The notes: generated from the sequence alone by a model not told the origin. A stretch of DNA of 64,000 nucleotides from Meconema thalassinum (GCA_946902985.2 OX336389.2:281029527-281093526), one strand, 5' to 3'; numbered from the stretch's first letter, positions 9,831-21,600 are shown. Made by a program: numbers and translations.

Positions 9831-10895
9831 TTCTTTCCCTCCTTCCTTCCTCCCCTCCCTCCTCCGTCCTTCCACCCTTTCTTCCTTCCTCCCTTCCTTC
9901 CTCCCTTTTTTCCTTCTTACCTTCATTCCTCCCTTTCTTCCTTCCTCCATTTCTTCCTTCCTCCCCTCTTTCCATCCTCCCATCCTTCCTACCTCCCTTT
10001 CGTCCTTCCACCCTTTCTTCCTTCCTCCATGTCTTCCTCCCTGCCCTCCTTCCTCCCTTTCTTCCTTCCTCCCTTTTTTCCTTCCTCCCTTTCTTCCTTC
10101 CTCCCTTTCTTCCTTCCTACCTTCATTCCTCCCTTTCTTCCTTCTTCCATTCCTTCCTACCTTCCTTCCTACTTTTCTTCCTTCTTCCCTTCCTTCCTCC
10201 CTACCTTCCTTCCTCCCTTTCTTCCTTCCTCCATTTCTTCATTCCTCCCCTCCTTCCTACCTCCCTTTCTTCCTTCCTCCCTTTCTTTCTTCCTCCCCTC
10301 CTTCCTCCCTTTCTTCCTTCCTCCCTTTCTTCCTTCCTCCATTTCTTCCTTCCTCCCTTCCTTCCTTTCTACCTTCATTCCTCCCTTTCTTCCTTCTTCC
10401 ATTCCTTCCTACCTTCCTTCCTACTTTTCTTCCTTCTTCCCTTCCTTCCTCCCCTCCTCCCTTTCATCCTTCCTCCCTTTCTTCCTTCTTCCCTTCCTTC
10501 ACCCCTTTCTGCCTTCCTCTCTTTCTTCCTTCCTCCCTTTCATCCTTCTTCCCTTCCTCCCTTTCTTCCTTCCTACTTTTCTTCCTTCTTCCCTTCCTAC
10601 CTTCCTGCCTTCCTTTCTCCCTTCCTTCCTCCCTCCCTTTCTTCCTTCCTCCCTTCCTTCCCCCCTTTCTTCCTTTCTACCTTCCTTCCTCCCTTTCTTC
10701 CTTCTTCCCTTCCTTGCTTCCTCCCTTCCTCTCCTCCTTCCTACCTTTCTTCCTACCTCCCTTTCCTCCTTCCTCACTTTCTTCCTTCCTTCCTTCCCTC
10801 CCCCCTTTCTTCCTTCCTACCTTCATTCCTCCCTTTCTTCCTTCCTCCCTTCCATCCAACCTCCCATCTCCTTCCTCTCATCCATCCAACCTTCC
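9818..10895 (+). repeat. 1.07-kb polypyrimidine tract (TTCC/CTTCCTCCCT)
   Basis: Almost uninterrupted C/T on the plus strand, built from ttcc, ctcc and ttcttcc variants with occasional A. It gives spurious long frames: Ser/Phe/Leu/Pro on plus (394 codons) and Lys/Arg/Glu/Gly on minus. It has the strand asymmetry expected of triplex-prone DNA. It appears to be an expanded SINE tail. Confidence 0.95.
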
Positions 10896-10979
10896 TGAGC
10901 TATGCCGACCAACAGATAGCATATAATGACTTCTAAAAACAACACAGGGTTATTATTATTCAATTGTTACCTCAGCTAA

Positions 10980-11447
10980 CCTAGGAGTGGTTTTCCATGT
11001 CTACTCTGGGCAAGTACACTGGTAGCGTGGCGCAGTGGTCACGTTCTCGTCAGCTGTGCCGAAAGTTACTGGACCGAATCTTGGCGCAGTCAATTGGCAT
11101 TTTAGGGTGCTTAAATGCGAAGGATCCATGTCAGTAGATTTATTAGCACGTTAAAGATCCCCATCGGGGCAAAATTTCATCACTCTAGTGTCACTAAAAA
11201 CCGCAGTAGTTTAAAAGGGACATAAATCCAATACCTTTATTATTATTAATAATAAAATTATTATTCTAGGCAAATACATGGATGATTCATAACGTACGAC
11301 AACCTCCACCCTGATCCCAGCCTCATTTATAAATACACACACTACTAGAGACAGCACAATAACAAAGGTGATCAAGACAAATTTTAAATACCCCTAAGTA
11401 CACGTGGCTGATGTGCACGATCCAAGTCCATAAATTAAACAACAAAG
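10980..11447 (+). repeat. SINE family 5 (3' part), split by family 1
   Basis: 'ctaggagtggttttcca' and 'tctactctgggcaagtac' resume after the insertion with 'ttctaggcaaatacatgg' and run to the tail 'cccctaagtacacgtggctg', ending in AACAAC. The family 1 SINE at 11021-11262 lies inside. Confidence 0.75.
11021..11262 (+). repeat. SINE family 1 inserted in family 5
   Basis: The head 'ggtagcgtggcgcagtggtc' is followed by a B-box remnant 'ggaccgaatcttgg', 'cacgttaaagatcccc' and the TTATTA tail. Near-matching flanks, tctgggcaagtaca (11005-11018) and tctaggcaaataca (about 11265-11278), look like the target duplication. Confidence 0.85.
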
Positions 11448-11449
11448 GC

Positions 11450-11865
11450 AAAGGTGTTATTTGTAGTTAAGAAACGTAAGAAGACAGAATGTTAGGTAAG
11501 AGATAGAAAACTACAGTCAATTGAAACAGGTGAACCATTACAGAACTTGAGCAAATATAAGTAGTCGAGATGAAGAAAACCAAATGCAAGGAGTTCTCAG
11601 TTTGCGATCTACAGTACTGTATTATACGAGAAAGAAGTTAGTGCAGCATTCAGATCGTCTTTGCCGTATGGGAGTGGGTATTGAACTGGATATATCATAC
11701 ATAACCAGAGGTAACTAATATATGAAAGTAGCATGAATAATTGCTGGGACAATAAGATGGGAGCAATGACAGGAGGTTACTCGTAACGAAGAGTAAGTTA
11801 GGGATGAACTCGTTAAATGAGGCAGCCCGCATGAACCAGTTCTAGATTGAGAGGCAATTGAAGAG
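11450..11865. other. Unassigned sequence
   Basis: No gene or repeat recognised; purine-rich patches occur at 11460-11560. Confidence 0.35.
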
Positions 11866-11991
11866 TTGTTGTTGTTGATTATATGGGGGATTTGCGGCAT
11901 CGTGGTCATACAGCCCCGTGCACTTGGGTGTGTGTGTAGAATGATTCTGAAAACCTGTGTCTTTGTGATATCCGTACTAGTGTGTACATTT

Positions 11992-14010
11992 GAGTAGTCC
12001 GTTTGCAAAGGCCGCTAAGTGCATTATAAACGAAACCGAGTAAATGACGATAAACTGCTACGACCAAACTAATTAAGCTAATACCATATTTCTTACCCCT
12101 GAAAATCAACATAAAAACATTTATTATTCAGTTAAAATCTGTGAAATCTACGGTTGGATCTTCTGTCCTAAAACACAAATTAAAATATTGACTTACCGGT
12201 TTTTGCACAGGTTTTGTGCAGTTAACGACATTTGCACCCGTGACGATGAGAGTCGTTAGTGAAACTTAGGTTGCAAAACCCGCTATTTTATTTTTTTACC
12301 AATGCCATTTGGATGAGATTTTTAACAAAGAACTATTTTAGTTTCAATTTGGTTTATTAGGAAAGATATATTTTGAAAAACATAGACCACGTCGGGTGCG
12401 ATAAAAGGAAAATTATTTTTTAAAAATACATATAAAACACCCTGAAACGTCATTTATACAGCATAAAAATTTGCAAATTAAGAAAGTGCACATAACAAGA
12501 AAAATGGCACTTAAGTTAGGTCAGGTCATCCTCGACAACATCCATAAGCTGTTGGTTCTTCGTCTTCTTCCTCTTGAGGTCGGACGATATTGTTGCGAAT
12601 GGCTTCTTGCTCCTGGAAGGCCTCACTGAAGAATTTTAGGTTGCCATTCGCTGGCCAGTTTTCACCGAAATACAGCTCTAAAAGCCGTTAGACGTCTTGT
12701 AGTTAAGTTTCTTTGAGCGCAACATCTACTTGAATTGGTGAGGGACCCGGATGTTTGTTAATATTCGTTCCAATTTTCATGCTGCTCTTTCCCTCACCAA
12801 CCTCAAAATTGTAGAACGGCTCCCCTCGGACCACACATGTTATTTTTTTGTTTTGCCAATTCTGAACACGATTTTCTTCGCTTTTTGGAATTGGAATAGT
12901 TCACTACCCGGATTTTTTAACCGTGCCATCCACATACGCTTTCTAATCCCTAACAGGACATTCACCTTGTTCCAGGCGAACTACTGTCACAAATTTCTCA
13001 ATGTGCTTGATGTATCCGGAAGGATTTCCAAAGGCACTCACTTTGCGAAGTTGCCGTTCAATATTTCCAAAAACTCTGTCAGATGAGATAAATGAGCGGC
13101 CCACAATTGGGAACCATAGCTGTATTTCCTCTAGACATGCGGGAGCTGCTAGTAGTAACCAGAGAGATAGCATGCTGATCATATTCTTGTTTTTGTTCTG
13201 ACCCCCACAGCCATCAGAGAATAACCTAAATATTTTGAACCTTAAACATTTATGCTGGCCAGTTTGTGAAGAAGTGTCGACGCTATTTGGTTTGATCCTT
13301 TCGTATGTTGATGTTCTAACCAGACGTAAGAAGTTGTTCTCAACTCCAATATCAACGGGTTAAACTACTTCGACTTGCACTATTTCTCCCACTACCGGTA
13401 CTTCTGCCGTTTCTGTTCTTCCCTCCGTATTTGGAACATCCACAATAGTATTACAGTCCACAAATGCAATAACTGCTTCACTTAAATCAACAGGATCACT
13501 CATTTTTCTGTCATGAAGTGCCCACAACCAAGAAACAACCTGTGGATCAAATGTGCATTTAAACGGTGTATTTCGACAAGGCAGCATGCCATTGTTGCGT
13601 ACGCTTCCTCGATAGTGCAGCCAACTTAAATCTGAAACACGAAACTATCCTTCCCGATCGAAATAAATAATTATTTATTGTAAATAAATTATGAGGGAGG
13701 AATATTGGCAGTTCTTGTACCAGTTAGCGTGTTTTGCAGCCGTATGTGGCAAGGCAGACGCCATACATTTGGAACTTAGCGGTCTTTGGACACGTGGAAC
13801 ATTAAACTGGCTTTGCAACCGTAGCCAACATGCATTTAGCGGTTTATGCAAACGAATGCGATTCTTGTTGGCCATTTTCAACGGTTTTGAGCGGGATATG
13901 CACCCTGAAACTTATTCCATCGTGTAGCCAGTTAAAAGACGAACGTGACTGTATGCTCAATTCAAAATCGACAAAAAGTGCACTTAGCGGCCTTTGCAAC
14001 TGGGCTACTC
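11992..14010 (-). mobile_element. 2.0-kb DNA transposon, 4-bp target duplication (Sola-like?)
   Basis: The terminal inverted repeats, 11992-12023 and 13979-14010, match at 29 of 32 positions (core TTGCAAAGGCCGCTAAGTGC, outer end GAGTAG). ATTT at 11988-11991 and 14011-14014 is the target duplication. Degenerate copies of the 'acttagcgg...tttgcaac' motif recur at about 13777 and 13836, like subterminal transposase sites. It carries a decayed gene (12525-13590). Superfamily is uncertain: 4-bp duplications fit Sola among others. Confidence 0.8.
12525..13590 (-). pseudogene. Transposase-like protein with LFSDGCGGQNKN motif, decayed
   Basis: Conceptual minus-strand pieces in changing frames read in a consistent order. 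First comes 'DPQVVSWLWALHDRKMS' (about 13550). Then 'RLFSDGCGGQNKNKN' (about 13185-13230) has an Asp in a context typical of an RNase-H-fold catalytic strand. Next are 'FPIVGRSFISSDRVFGNIER' (about 13080-13140), 'KKIVFRIGKTKKITCVVRGE' (about 12830-12890) and 'LELYFGENWPANGNLKFFSE' (about 12630-12690), and an acidic end near 12530. I have seen this protein type as repeated 'uncharacterized' insect genes. Stops and frameshifts separate the pieces and the N terminus is missing. It is probably the transposase of the element around it. Confidence 0.65.
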
Positions 14011-14290
14011 ATTTGTAATTAAGGTAGGATTTGGGTAGGAAGTGGTCATGGCCAGTTAGGTACCATCCCGACATTTGTCTGGAGTAGAAGTGGGAAACCA
14101 CGAAAAATCACTTCCAGGATGGCTGAGGTAAGAATGGAATCCGCCTCTTCTGTGTTTTGTTTCACGAGACTGAGTGTAACCCGTTACAGCCCTCAGAAAA
14201 GATTTAAATCCCTTGGCAGAGCCGGGAATCGAACCGGGGCCTCCGTGGTGACAGCCAAGAATGCTAGCCACTACGCTGCGAGGCGGATAG

Positions 14291-14478
14291 CAATGGAAGA
14301 GGTAATCACAAAGGAAGGGAATGCAATCAGTTACAGAGTGTAAGAGAATCATCATTAGACCTGAGGAGATGGTTAGAGAGGTGATTAACAATTTCAGGGC
14401 GGGAAGTGTCTAATGAGAGGAAGCTAACTACCAATAGGGGAGCATGGATGCTTCCGTTCACCCACAGATGCTCGTAGA
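14291..14478. other. Unassigned sequence
   Basis: Short spacer between the SINE and the foldback element; nothing recognised. Confidence 0.35.
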
Positions 14479-15640
14479 CTACTGTCGACCAAAATATTAT
14501 GTGCACTCGAGTTTGAAGGTTGTTTGTGAAGTAACCAATGGACCAACATAAAATCTAATAACTTCATCAATTTCGTCGTTTTATTTTACGTTAGTTCATG
14601 TAGGTTTGGAATTTTTAATTTATATTTTAATATTTTTTATCGCAGTTGTAACACAAAGAGTGCCCGTTTTTAAGCGTGTTTCAACCATGCGTCACATTTA
14701 AGAATTATTATCTCACACACTCGTCATCAGATCGAATCCAAATTTTAACACAATATACATTGGAATGTTGTATAACTGGTTTATTAATTTCAAAATTTTG
14801 TGTGTTCAAGAACGAAAGTTGTTATAATTATTGTAAGGTAACATTTCTCGGCACGGGTTCGTTGGAAAATGTAGTTCTTGGTTGCGTTGTAATCCTTATA
14901 CATCAAAAATTATGCTGTATGACTGTGAAATACGTAAATTAATTCACTTATTTTATATCGGTTTGTATTTGTACGGGGAATTAAGACATGGTTCACCAGC
15001 TAGCCGCTCCGGGAAATCGTTGCTGATATGGAGTCCTGCACTTCCGAGCGAGGCGCGCCATGACGTATGATGGAGCCCATTTTGGCAACGCTGTACAGCT
15101 TTCACCGGAGCGGCTAACTAGTGAACCATGTCTTAATTCCCCGTACAAATACAAACCGACAAAAAATAAGTGAATTAATTTACGTATTTCACAATCATAC
15201 AGCATACCTTTTTGATGTATAAGGATTACAACGCGACCAAGTACTACTTTTTCAAACCACCCCGAGCCGAGAAAAAGTTACCTTACAAAAATGATAACAA
15301 CTTTGTTTCTTGGGCACACAACATTTTAAAATTAATAAACCAGTTATACAACATTCCAATGTATAATGTGTTAAAATTTGGATTCGATCTGATGACGGGT
15401 TTGTGAGATAATAATTCTTAAATGTGACGAATGGTTGAAACACGCTTAAAAACGGGCACTTTTTGTGTTCCAACTGCGATAAAAAATATTAAAATATAAA
15501 TTAAAAATTCCAAACCTACATGAATTAACGTAAAATAGAACGACGAAAATGATGATGTTATTGGATTTTATGTAGGTGTATTGGTTACTTCACAAACAAC
15601 CTTCGAACTCGAGTACACATAATATTTTGGTCGACTGTAG
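14479..15640. mobile_element. 1.16-kb foldback element
   Basis: The left arm 14479 to about 15019 pairs with the right arm about 15107 to 15640. The outermost matching ends are ctac(t/a)gtcgacc. The arms differ by many substitutions and small indels, so this is an old palindrome rather than an assembly artefact. The spacer is about 90 bp. Mirrored frames occur in both arms ('LYDCEIRKLIHLF' appears on both strands) simply because the arms repeat. No transposase was seen. Confidence 0.85.
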
Positions 15641-15814
15641 ACTGGACTGGACGCTGAAAGGCATTACAGTCTGCAATGGAAATGGATGAGTGAATGAGTC
15701 ACTATTATGGAGTAAGATTAGATTATGTTAAGCGCAATGTGTTGTGCAGCAAATCACGTGCCGTCCCCAGCCAGCACAATGAGCAGTAAATAACGCGCTT
15801 GGTCAACACGTCCA
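15641..15814. other. Unassigned spacer
   Basis: Nothing recognised between the foldback and the piggyBac end. Confidence 0.35.
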
Positions 15815-16103
15815 TTATCCTACCAGTGCTGGCGCCCACTTGCCATACGTTAGTGCTGGCGCCAAGTCTGACAGACCCAATATCTGATTAATTATTTCTG
15901 CTTAAAAGGATATTAAAGTAGATGTTTTATTACTGATGTTATTCTTTTTAGGGTACACTTAAGATATTCAATCAGAAAAAAACTCACCATTTTCCCACTT
16001 TTACTATATATTTTGTGAATAAAAAGCAGTTAACATAAGCAACAAAATACTTTAAGACTGCGTTGGTTCTGTTAAAAATGCCTCAAAGGTACATAGTTCA
16101 CAG

Positions 16104-17832
16104 TCACAAGTTAATGAGTACAGTCAGAACATGAAAAATGTGCATGACGTAGACATTTTTTTTTTTTTTTTTGCATATTTTACAGTAGTACTTAGTCTTA
16201 CTGTCCTTCTTGCAAAAATGGCACCTTTTCCTTACTCCTTCAGGATACTCCTCGGCAGTCACTGGTTGCAGTGTCGTTCCTGCCACTTCTTGCCTCCGTC
16301 TTCGTACTTCAGGTGGAAGATTTGTTAGAGTAGATCTACGTTGTAATTGCGGTTCAGTTAGTGACAACGCCAGGGTTTTCAGGTATTTCCTGCGAACATT
16401 GTTCTGCGATCTGTTGTTGAATACAGATATAATTTGAGAGTTTATACCTGCTACATTTAAGAGTGCATAAAAAATTACCATAGGCCACCTCCTAGTATTT
16501 CTACTTACATCATAAGCAGCACCAAGTTTGTCAACCGTGTCAACGCCACCCTTCGTAGAGTTATAACAAGTGATCATTTCAGGTTTGTTCCTTTCTCCAC
16601 TAGAAGGGTCAACGGCATCGTCATGATGCATGCTAGATGCTAGAATTACGTTTCTCCCCTCTTTTGGAACATACGACACAATAGTATGTCTTCCTGGAAG
16701 CCGAAAACGCTCGATGTTACTGGTCGCTGCTTGGTATTCACGAACTCAACCGATAGTTCTCTCTTGTTCTTTCGGACTGTTCCAAGATACGTTAATGTGT
16801 GATCAGCCTGATCACACAGAAGTTTCTTGATTAGTGGGAAAGACGTAAACCAGTTGTCACAGGTTACATTTCTGCCAGTTCCAGAAATAGGTTCAATTAG
16901 CCGTATAACAACACTTTGTGGATCATTAGGTGCACTAAAAGGGCCTTCCGGTTGCTTTCCCACTTAAGGCTCCATATTTAAAACATACCATGTTTTAGCG
17001 TCAACTAGAGCAAATATAAGTCCATACTTATTGGGTTTATTGGGCATAAATTGTTTGAACGAGCATCTGCCCCTAAAAGCCTCTAGCTTTTCATCAATTG
17101 TAGCAAATTCACTTATAGTGTAACATCTTTTGCAGTTCACTAAAAACACTTGAAACAGCTGTCGTACAGGAGCAAATTTATCTGTTAGCCTTCTTTCTTC
17201 TCTGGTGTCAGTGTTGTCGAAACGTAGATGACGCAACAAAAATAAGAAGCGATCTTTAGACATCGTCAACCAGAACTTCTCTACTCCACATCCATGTGTA
17301 TCCCACAGTTCATCTGTGTTCAAACGGCTACTTTTAAGACACCCAGCAAGGTAAAGGAGTCCAATAAGTGCTTTGATTTCTATGACATCTGTTGGCCTGG
17401 CTGATCTCTCTCTCGTGAAGTTTACTGAACATTTCGTTATATATAGATTAGTGTTTTCAACAATAATATTCAATAATTCATCGTTGAAAATAAGAGACCA
17501 ACACTCAAGAGGGGTTTTTGCTTCTTTAGCGAATGGTTTCACTCCCGGTAAATGAACGACAATATTTGAGTTTCGCGTCCGTACGGCGTTCTTGGGCAAT
17601 GCTGTCTCCAGATGGTACCATCTTTTCCTTTGAAGCAAGGAATTCTGGATCTTTTGATAGGAACTATAATGTCTTCGTCATCACTCACGTCTCCTTCCTG
17701 TTCTGTATCCGTATTTTCATTCCATTCTTCAACTACATTTCGTAGAATCGTCAAATTATTCCTCTTCGTTATCAGTGTTTATAATGTCCTCCAGTAAAGC
17801 CTGTAATCGCTTTTGTTCTTGTTCGTAAGCCA
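16104..17832 (-). pseudogene. piggyBac transposase, inactivated
   Basis: The minus-strand gene starts 'MAYEQEQKRLQALLEDIINT' at 17832, followed by an acidic stretch ('DTEQEGDVSDDEDIIVP'). The DDE core includes 'TIDEKLEAFRGRC' (first Asp, about 17088), 'TCDNWFTSFPLIKKLL' (second, about 16850) and 'GGVDTVDKLGAAYDV' (third, about 16535). All three catalytic Asp codons remain. The C terminus is the usual Cys-rich zinc-binding domain ('KRCHFCKKDSKTKYYCKICKK', trailing into a T run at 16158-16173). Breaks are a frameshift near 17755, another near 17620, a stop at 16964 and a frameshift near 16660. It lies inside piggyBac-type ends (15819/19352). Confidence 0.92.
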
Positions 17833-19334
17833 TAGTTTGAAATTTACATTTGAATTACGAACGAATTAACACAATTACGGACTGTACAAGCAGTTATTAG
17901 TCACATTATCACAGAAACAGCGCAAAGACACACAGAAAACTATCTTGTTCAAAGAAATTGGCAACTTAGAACGTTAATTCACCCACTACGAATGAAAACA
18001 GCGCAAGAGAACACGAGCCCCAATCGCGCCCAACACTGGCTAAAATCTCAGCTTACAGTAAACGAACATACACGCACGTGTCCACAGGCATACTGATGAT
18101 GAAACAGGAAGCTAGACCGCAGAACAAGTTCTTGCCCCCACTTCTCTGAACACAGACTATAGTGCGCGACAAACAATTGGAAGCCTGAAGGTCAAGCGCG
18201 GGTGGGTGAAACTTTATAGGGAGTTTTGGTGCCAACGCTAGCTTGCCTTGTAGTAGTACCTGCTGACAACGTTAAAAACGCTAGCAGTCATCGCGTACGA
18301 CGATGTAGTTGAGTTATACTTCTATAGATGGCAGCAAAATCGGAAAATTGGTGAGTATTCTTGTTAATGTTGTATATTTAATTAATATTTGAATATATAT
18401 CAATAATAAATACATATTGAAGTGCTTAGTAAAGAATACAATCGGTTTCGAACAATATTATACGAAGAAATTGAATTATATTGAATCACACATCGATTTT
18501 AGTCGGTACACTGCGCTCGAAAACGATATCAGATACTATCGATACAATTCAAAATAAGAGCTGGTTGTTCCAACGCTTCCCGTAGTACAAACGTGATATT
18601 TCTTAATTCGACTGATAGGAAGTACCGCACTGACAATTAAATAATACTGGCGTGTGATAAGTGCAGCTGTAATTTTATCTTACAATTCATTTTTAATATT
18701 TTAGTTTAGTAGCATACTCTTTCTATTTGTACATATCTGTGGGCTGTCATGCTATGTGCTTTGTGGAAACATGGGCTGATCACCTTGAAACATCCACGAC
18801 TATTCTGATAGAGCCTATGTTTTCTTCTCTACCTGATATCATAGGGGGAAGAAATCGCCTATTATTAGACCAACTACTAAAATATGACCATTATAAGGCA
18901 GGGGAAAGAAAGAAAGAAAGGAAGGAATATAAAGTAGTGGTGGGCGGGATAGAATAGGGGAAAGGGTCAAGTAGGCACGGGGCGGGAGGAGTGGGGGGCC
19001 AGTAGGCCAGGTCGGGGACGGATCGCGCTCGAAAGTGCATCGTCGCGCCATCTCATATTGTCAGTTGAAACTACTTGCGCCGAGCAATAGGTTGGTATCA
19101 AAATTTTGCATTAAGTTGCAGCTCTACCCATATATCCTCCTTGGTCAAGCGGCCCTCCGCTCCGCTCTCCTCCCCTCGCCTGGCGGTCTTGCCATGCTAT
19201 TGCACGATGCCTTCTGTGGAGTGCTGGATGCGAGAACGTACATGACAACACCGCACCGACTACCCGTGACCTTCAGGCTTCCAATGGTTTGTCCCGCACT
19301 ATAGGAATGAATGGCCTTCGGGTCAGAGAGACTT
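17833..19334. other. Noncoding interior of the piggyBac element
   Basis: No second gene was seen. A diverged motif 'ttggtgccaacgct' at about 18232 resembles the terminal 'ttggcgccagcact'. There is a short GAAA/GGAA run at 18905-18930. Confidence 0.5.
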
Positions 19335-20317
19335 GGCGCCAGCACTGGAAGGTTAAAGATAACTATCAGGTATCTCGATTGTAGAATATTGTACGACAAG
19401 AGGCGTAAACCTTTGTGGAATTTCTCAGTGATATGTTGAAATATCCCTCACATTTATCCGTATCCAGCTTAGTATCGATCATGAAACTAAATAGTTCTTC
19501 ACCCTCTTCCTCCTGACACCGTGGCGTGGCCATGCTAGTTAAATCATGCTCCACGGTCGTGCGGGCAGCTGAGGCAAGTCCGGAGATCTGAGGTTTGAAT
19601 CCCGGCGCTGACAACAGCTATCCTGAGTGTGATTTGCGCCCAGGTTTTCCCACAGTCCCTCCAGGTAAATGCCAGGATAGTACCTTACTTAAGGCTAAAT
19701 GTCCCGTTTTTTAGTTTGTAATTCTGACACCACGTTGCAGCACCAAAGTGAGACAATTTCTTTTTTCAGTTTTCTCTTGAACGAAAGCTCGTATTTGCGA
19801 TCTGAAAACCACTATGTATACTAGACTGCAATTGAATTGATATTATTTCGATGCATTTTCCAAAAAGTGAAAAACAAAAGAGTTACTAACAGTTTTTTAT
19901 ATTTCAGCTTAAAATATGAAGAAAAAAACGGTAATACGAAAACGGAGATTCATTTCCTGATTCCAATGCATTTTTCAGAATTAAAATCGGGTGAATGGAA
20001 TCGACCGCATTAGTTTGGGAATTATTGTTTAGAAAAGGGTGGGAGGGGTAGCGGCGCGGCTTCACAAGATCTCTTGCGCAAGGAAACTGATGAACATGCT
20101 GACTGGGCCGAGTGAGAATGGGACGATTTGACGACAGGCAGGAGTTGTCTTCCTCTTGTCATACATATTATAGTTTGGCAAGTTACATGTACAAGTGCCT
20201 AGGCGTGGAACAATTTCTGAGCATTAAAATTAAACTGTAGTAGTGTCACGCTTAACGTTGACACAATGTGTTTGTAAAGATACATTTCTTACTTCCCCAA
20301 ACATTCTTGCTGTCGTT

Positions 20318-20591
20318 CTTGTTGATAATAATACATTGTAGGGACTTGGGACATCTTGGTCATCAGTACCTTTGTCTGGCTGCGTGGCTCAGGGGTAACG
20401 TTCTCGCTTGCTATGACCAAGGCTGCAGGATCGAATCCTGGTGCAGCCAGTTGGCATTTGAGGGTGCGCGAATGCGAGGGAGCCGTGTCATTAGATTTAC
20501 TGGCACGTTAAATATCCCCTCTGGGGCAAAATTCCGGCACCCCGGCGTCTCTAAAAGCCGCAGTAGTTAAAAGGGGCGTAAAACCAATATC

Positions 20592-20633
<42 letters not shown>

Positions 20634-20810
20634 ATCATCAGTCATGTGTAGTTGATTATGTGTGTAACTGTATTAGAGTCAGGGATGGGGCACGTGCCCT
20701 GAGACTTCACGTACAGTACTATCTCGTCATTTACCTAGAGGGAGTGTGGAATAACCGGTGAAAACACACTCAGGATAGATGCTGACAGCGCTGAATGCCC
20801 ATTTAGGTAA
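20318..20810 (-). repeat. SINE family 8 (minus) split by family 1
   Basis: The tail block 'gggacttgggacatcttgg' (20341-20359) is separated from 'tgtaactgtattagagtcag' and the body (20650-20810, with 'gagggagtgtgg' and 'cactcaggatag') by the family 1 SINE at 20371-20632. Confidence 0.75.
20371..20632 (+). repeat. SINE family 1 (well preserved)
   Basis: The clearest copy of this family: A-box-like 'gcgtggctcaggggtaacg', B box 'ggatcgaatcctgg', 'gatttactggcacgttaaa' and 'ggcaccccggcgtctctaa'. It ends in a 40-nt TTA microsatellite (20591-20632). Confidence 0.92.
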
Positions 20811-21600
20811 CTGTTTTAGAGTTATTTGAGGATAAACTCCCGAACAAAAATCGTATTGTTCCAACATTAGTAATGCTTTGTATGGCATAATTCTTACCGC
20901 ACAGAGCAGCGACTGGTTTCACTCGATGCAAAATTGAATAATGTATAGAATGATATGACTGGTTTGTAGTTAGCACGTTCTTGATATTTTAGAAGGAAAA
21001 AAAAGATGGACAAGATATGTTCGTGTTCAGGTTTATTGGGAATATCCATTCTGAAAAACATCCGATGCGGACGTCCAACTCTAGGTATCGTCTTCTAGAC
21101 ATAACAAACAAGACCACAAACCGTAAAAGATTCAAATCAATGGAGCATCGATTTATAAGAGGGAAAGTGCTCACGCACATAAACCTACATACATACATAC
21201 ATACATTTTGGTGATTCGTATGGGTCTTTGGTTCTTTTAACTCTAATTCGCCTCTTTTTTTTTCATGAGATTTGAAACGACTCCGTGAGGCCAATCACTA
21301 TATCTTACTTTAATTTTCATGGAAGTAATAATAAAAGTTCATTTATGTAGGCTATTTTATTACAATAAACAAATTATGAAAATGCATACCAAGAGCAAAA
21401 TTATTATGTACAATTGTGCATATATAGAATTCAAGTTCCTAAGATATTCTCATCTGCCTATTGTTAGCACAGGCACTAGTACTGCGTACCAGAAACAAAA
21501 AAGAGTATTATACCTAATTATTTCCTGTTCTTGAAATCAATGCTTCAATTTTGTCCATATCAAAGATAACGTTTCATGATCTACACACACACTCAGTATT
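20811..21600. other. Noncoding interior of the TTAA element
   Basis: A (CATA)n run at 21187-21205 is the only feature seen. Confidence 0.4.

Larger units (their letters stand above)
11866..14290 (-). repeat. SINE family 5 (minus) split by a 2.0-kb DNA transposon
   Basis: The tail (11866-11991: 'gcatcgtggtcat', 'ccccgtgcacttgggtgtg', ending 'gtgtgtacattt') and head half (14011-14290, starting 'atttgtaattaagg') join as one SINE when 11992-14010 is removed. Other copies read 'gtgtgtatttgtaattggg' at this point, with no insertion. Confidence 0.85.
15819..19352 (-). mobile_element. piggyBac-like transposon, 3.5 kb
   Basis: The left end cctaccagtgctggcgcc (15819-15836) and the complement of the right end ccttccagtgctggcgcc (19335-19352) match at 17 of 18 positions. 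The right end abuts TTAA (19353-19356); the left flank reads TTAT (15815-15818), one change from the TTAA target. The left terminus has a second internal copy of agtgctggcgccaagtct (about 15853-15870) that matches the inner part of the right end, so the left end has a duplicated terminal module. The element carries a decayed transposase at 16104-17832 on the minus strand and 1.5 kb of noncoding DNA upstream of it. Confidence 0.85.

Noticed and set aside
9714..10898. 394-codon frame rich in Ser/Phe/Leu/Pro
   Set aside because: It is the translation of the polypyrimidine tract; the opposite strand and other frames are equally open.
14676..15473. Similar short proteins on opposite strands
   Set aside because: They are mirror images caused by the foldback arms; no start context or known domain.
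18225..18280. Alternative right end of the piggyBac element at the 'ttggtgccaacgct' motif and nearby TTAA
   Set aside because: The match to the left end is weak (13/18) compared with 17/18 plus adjoining TTAA at 19335-19356.
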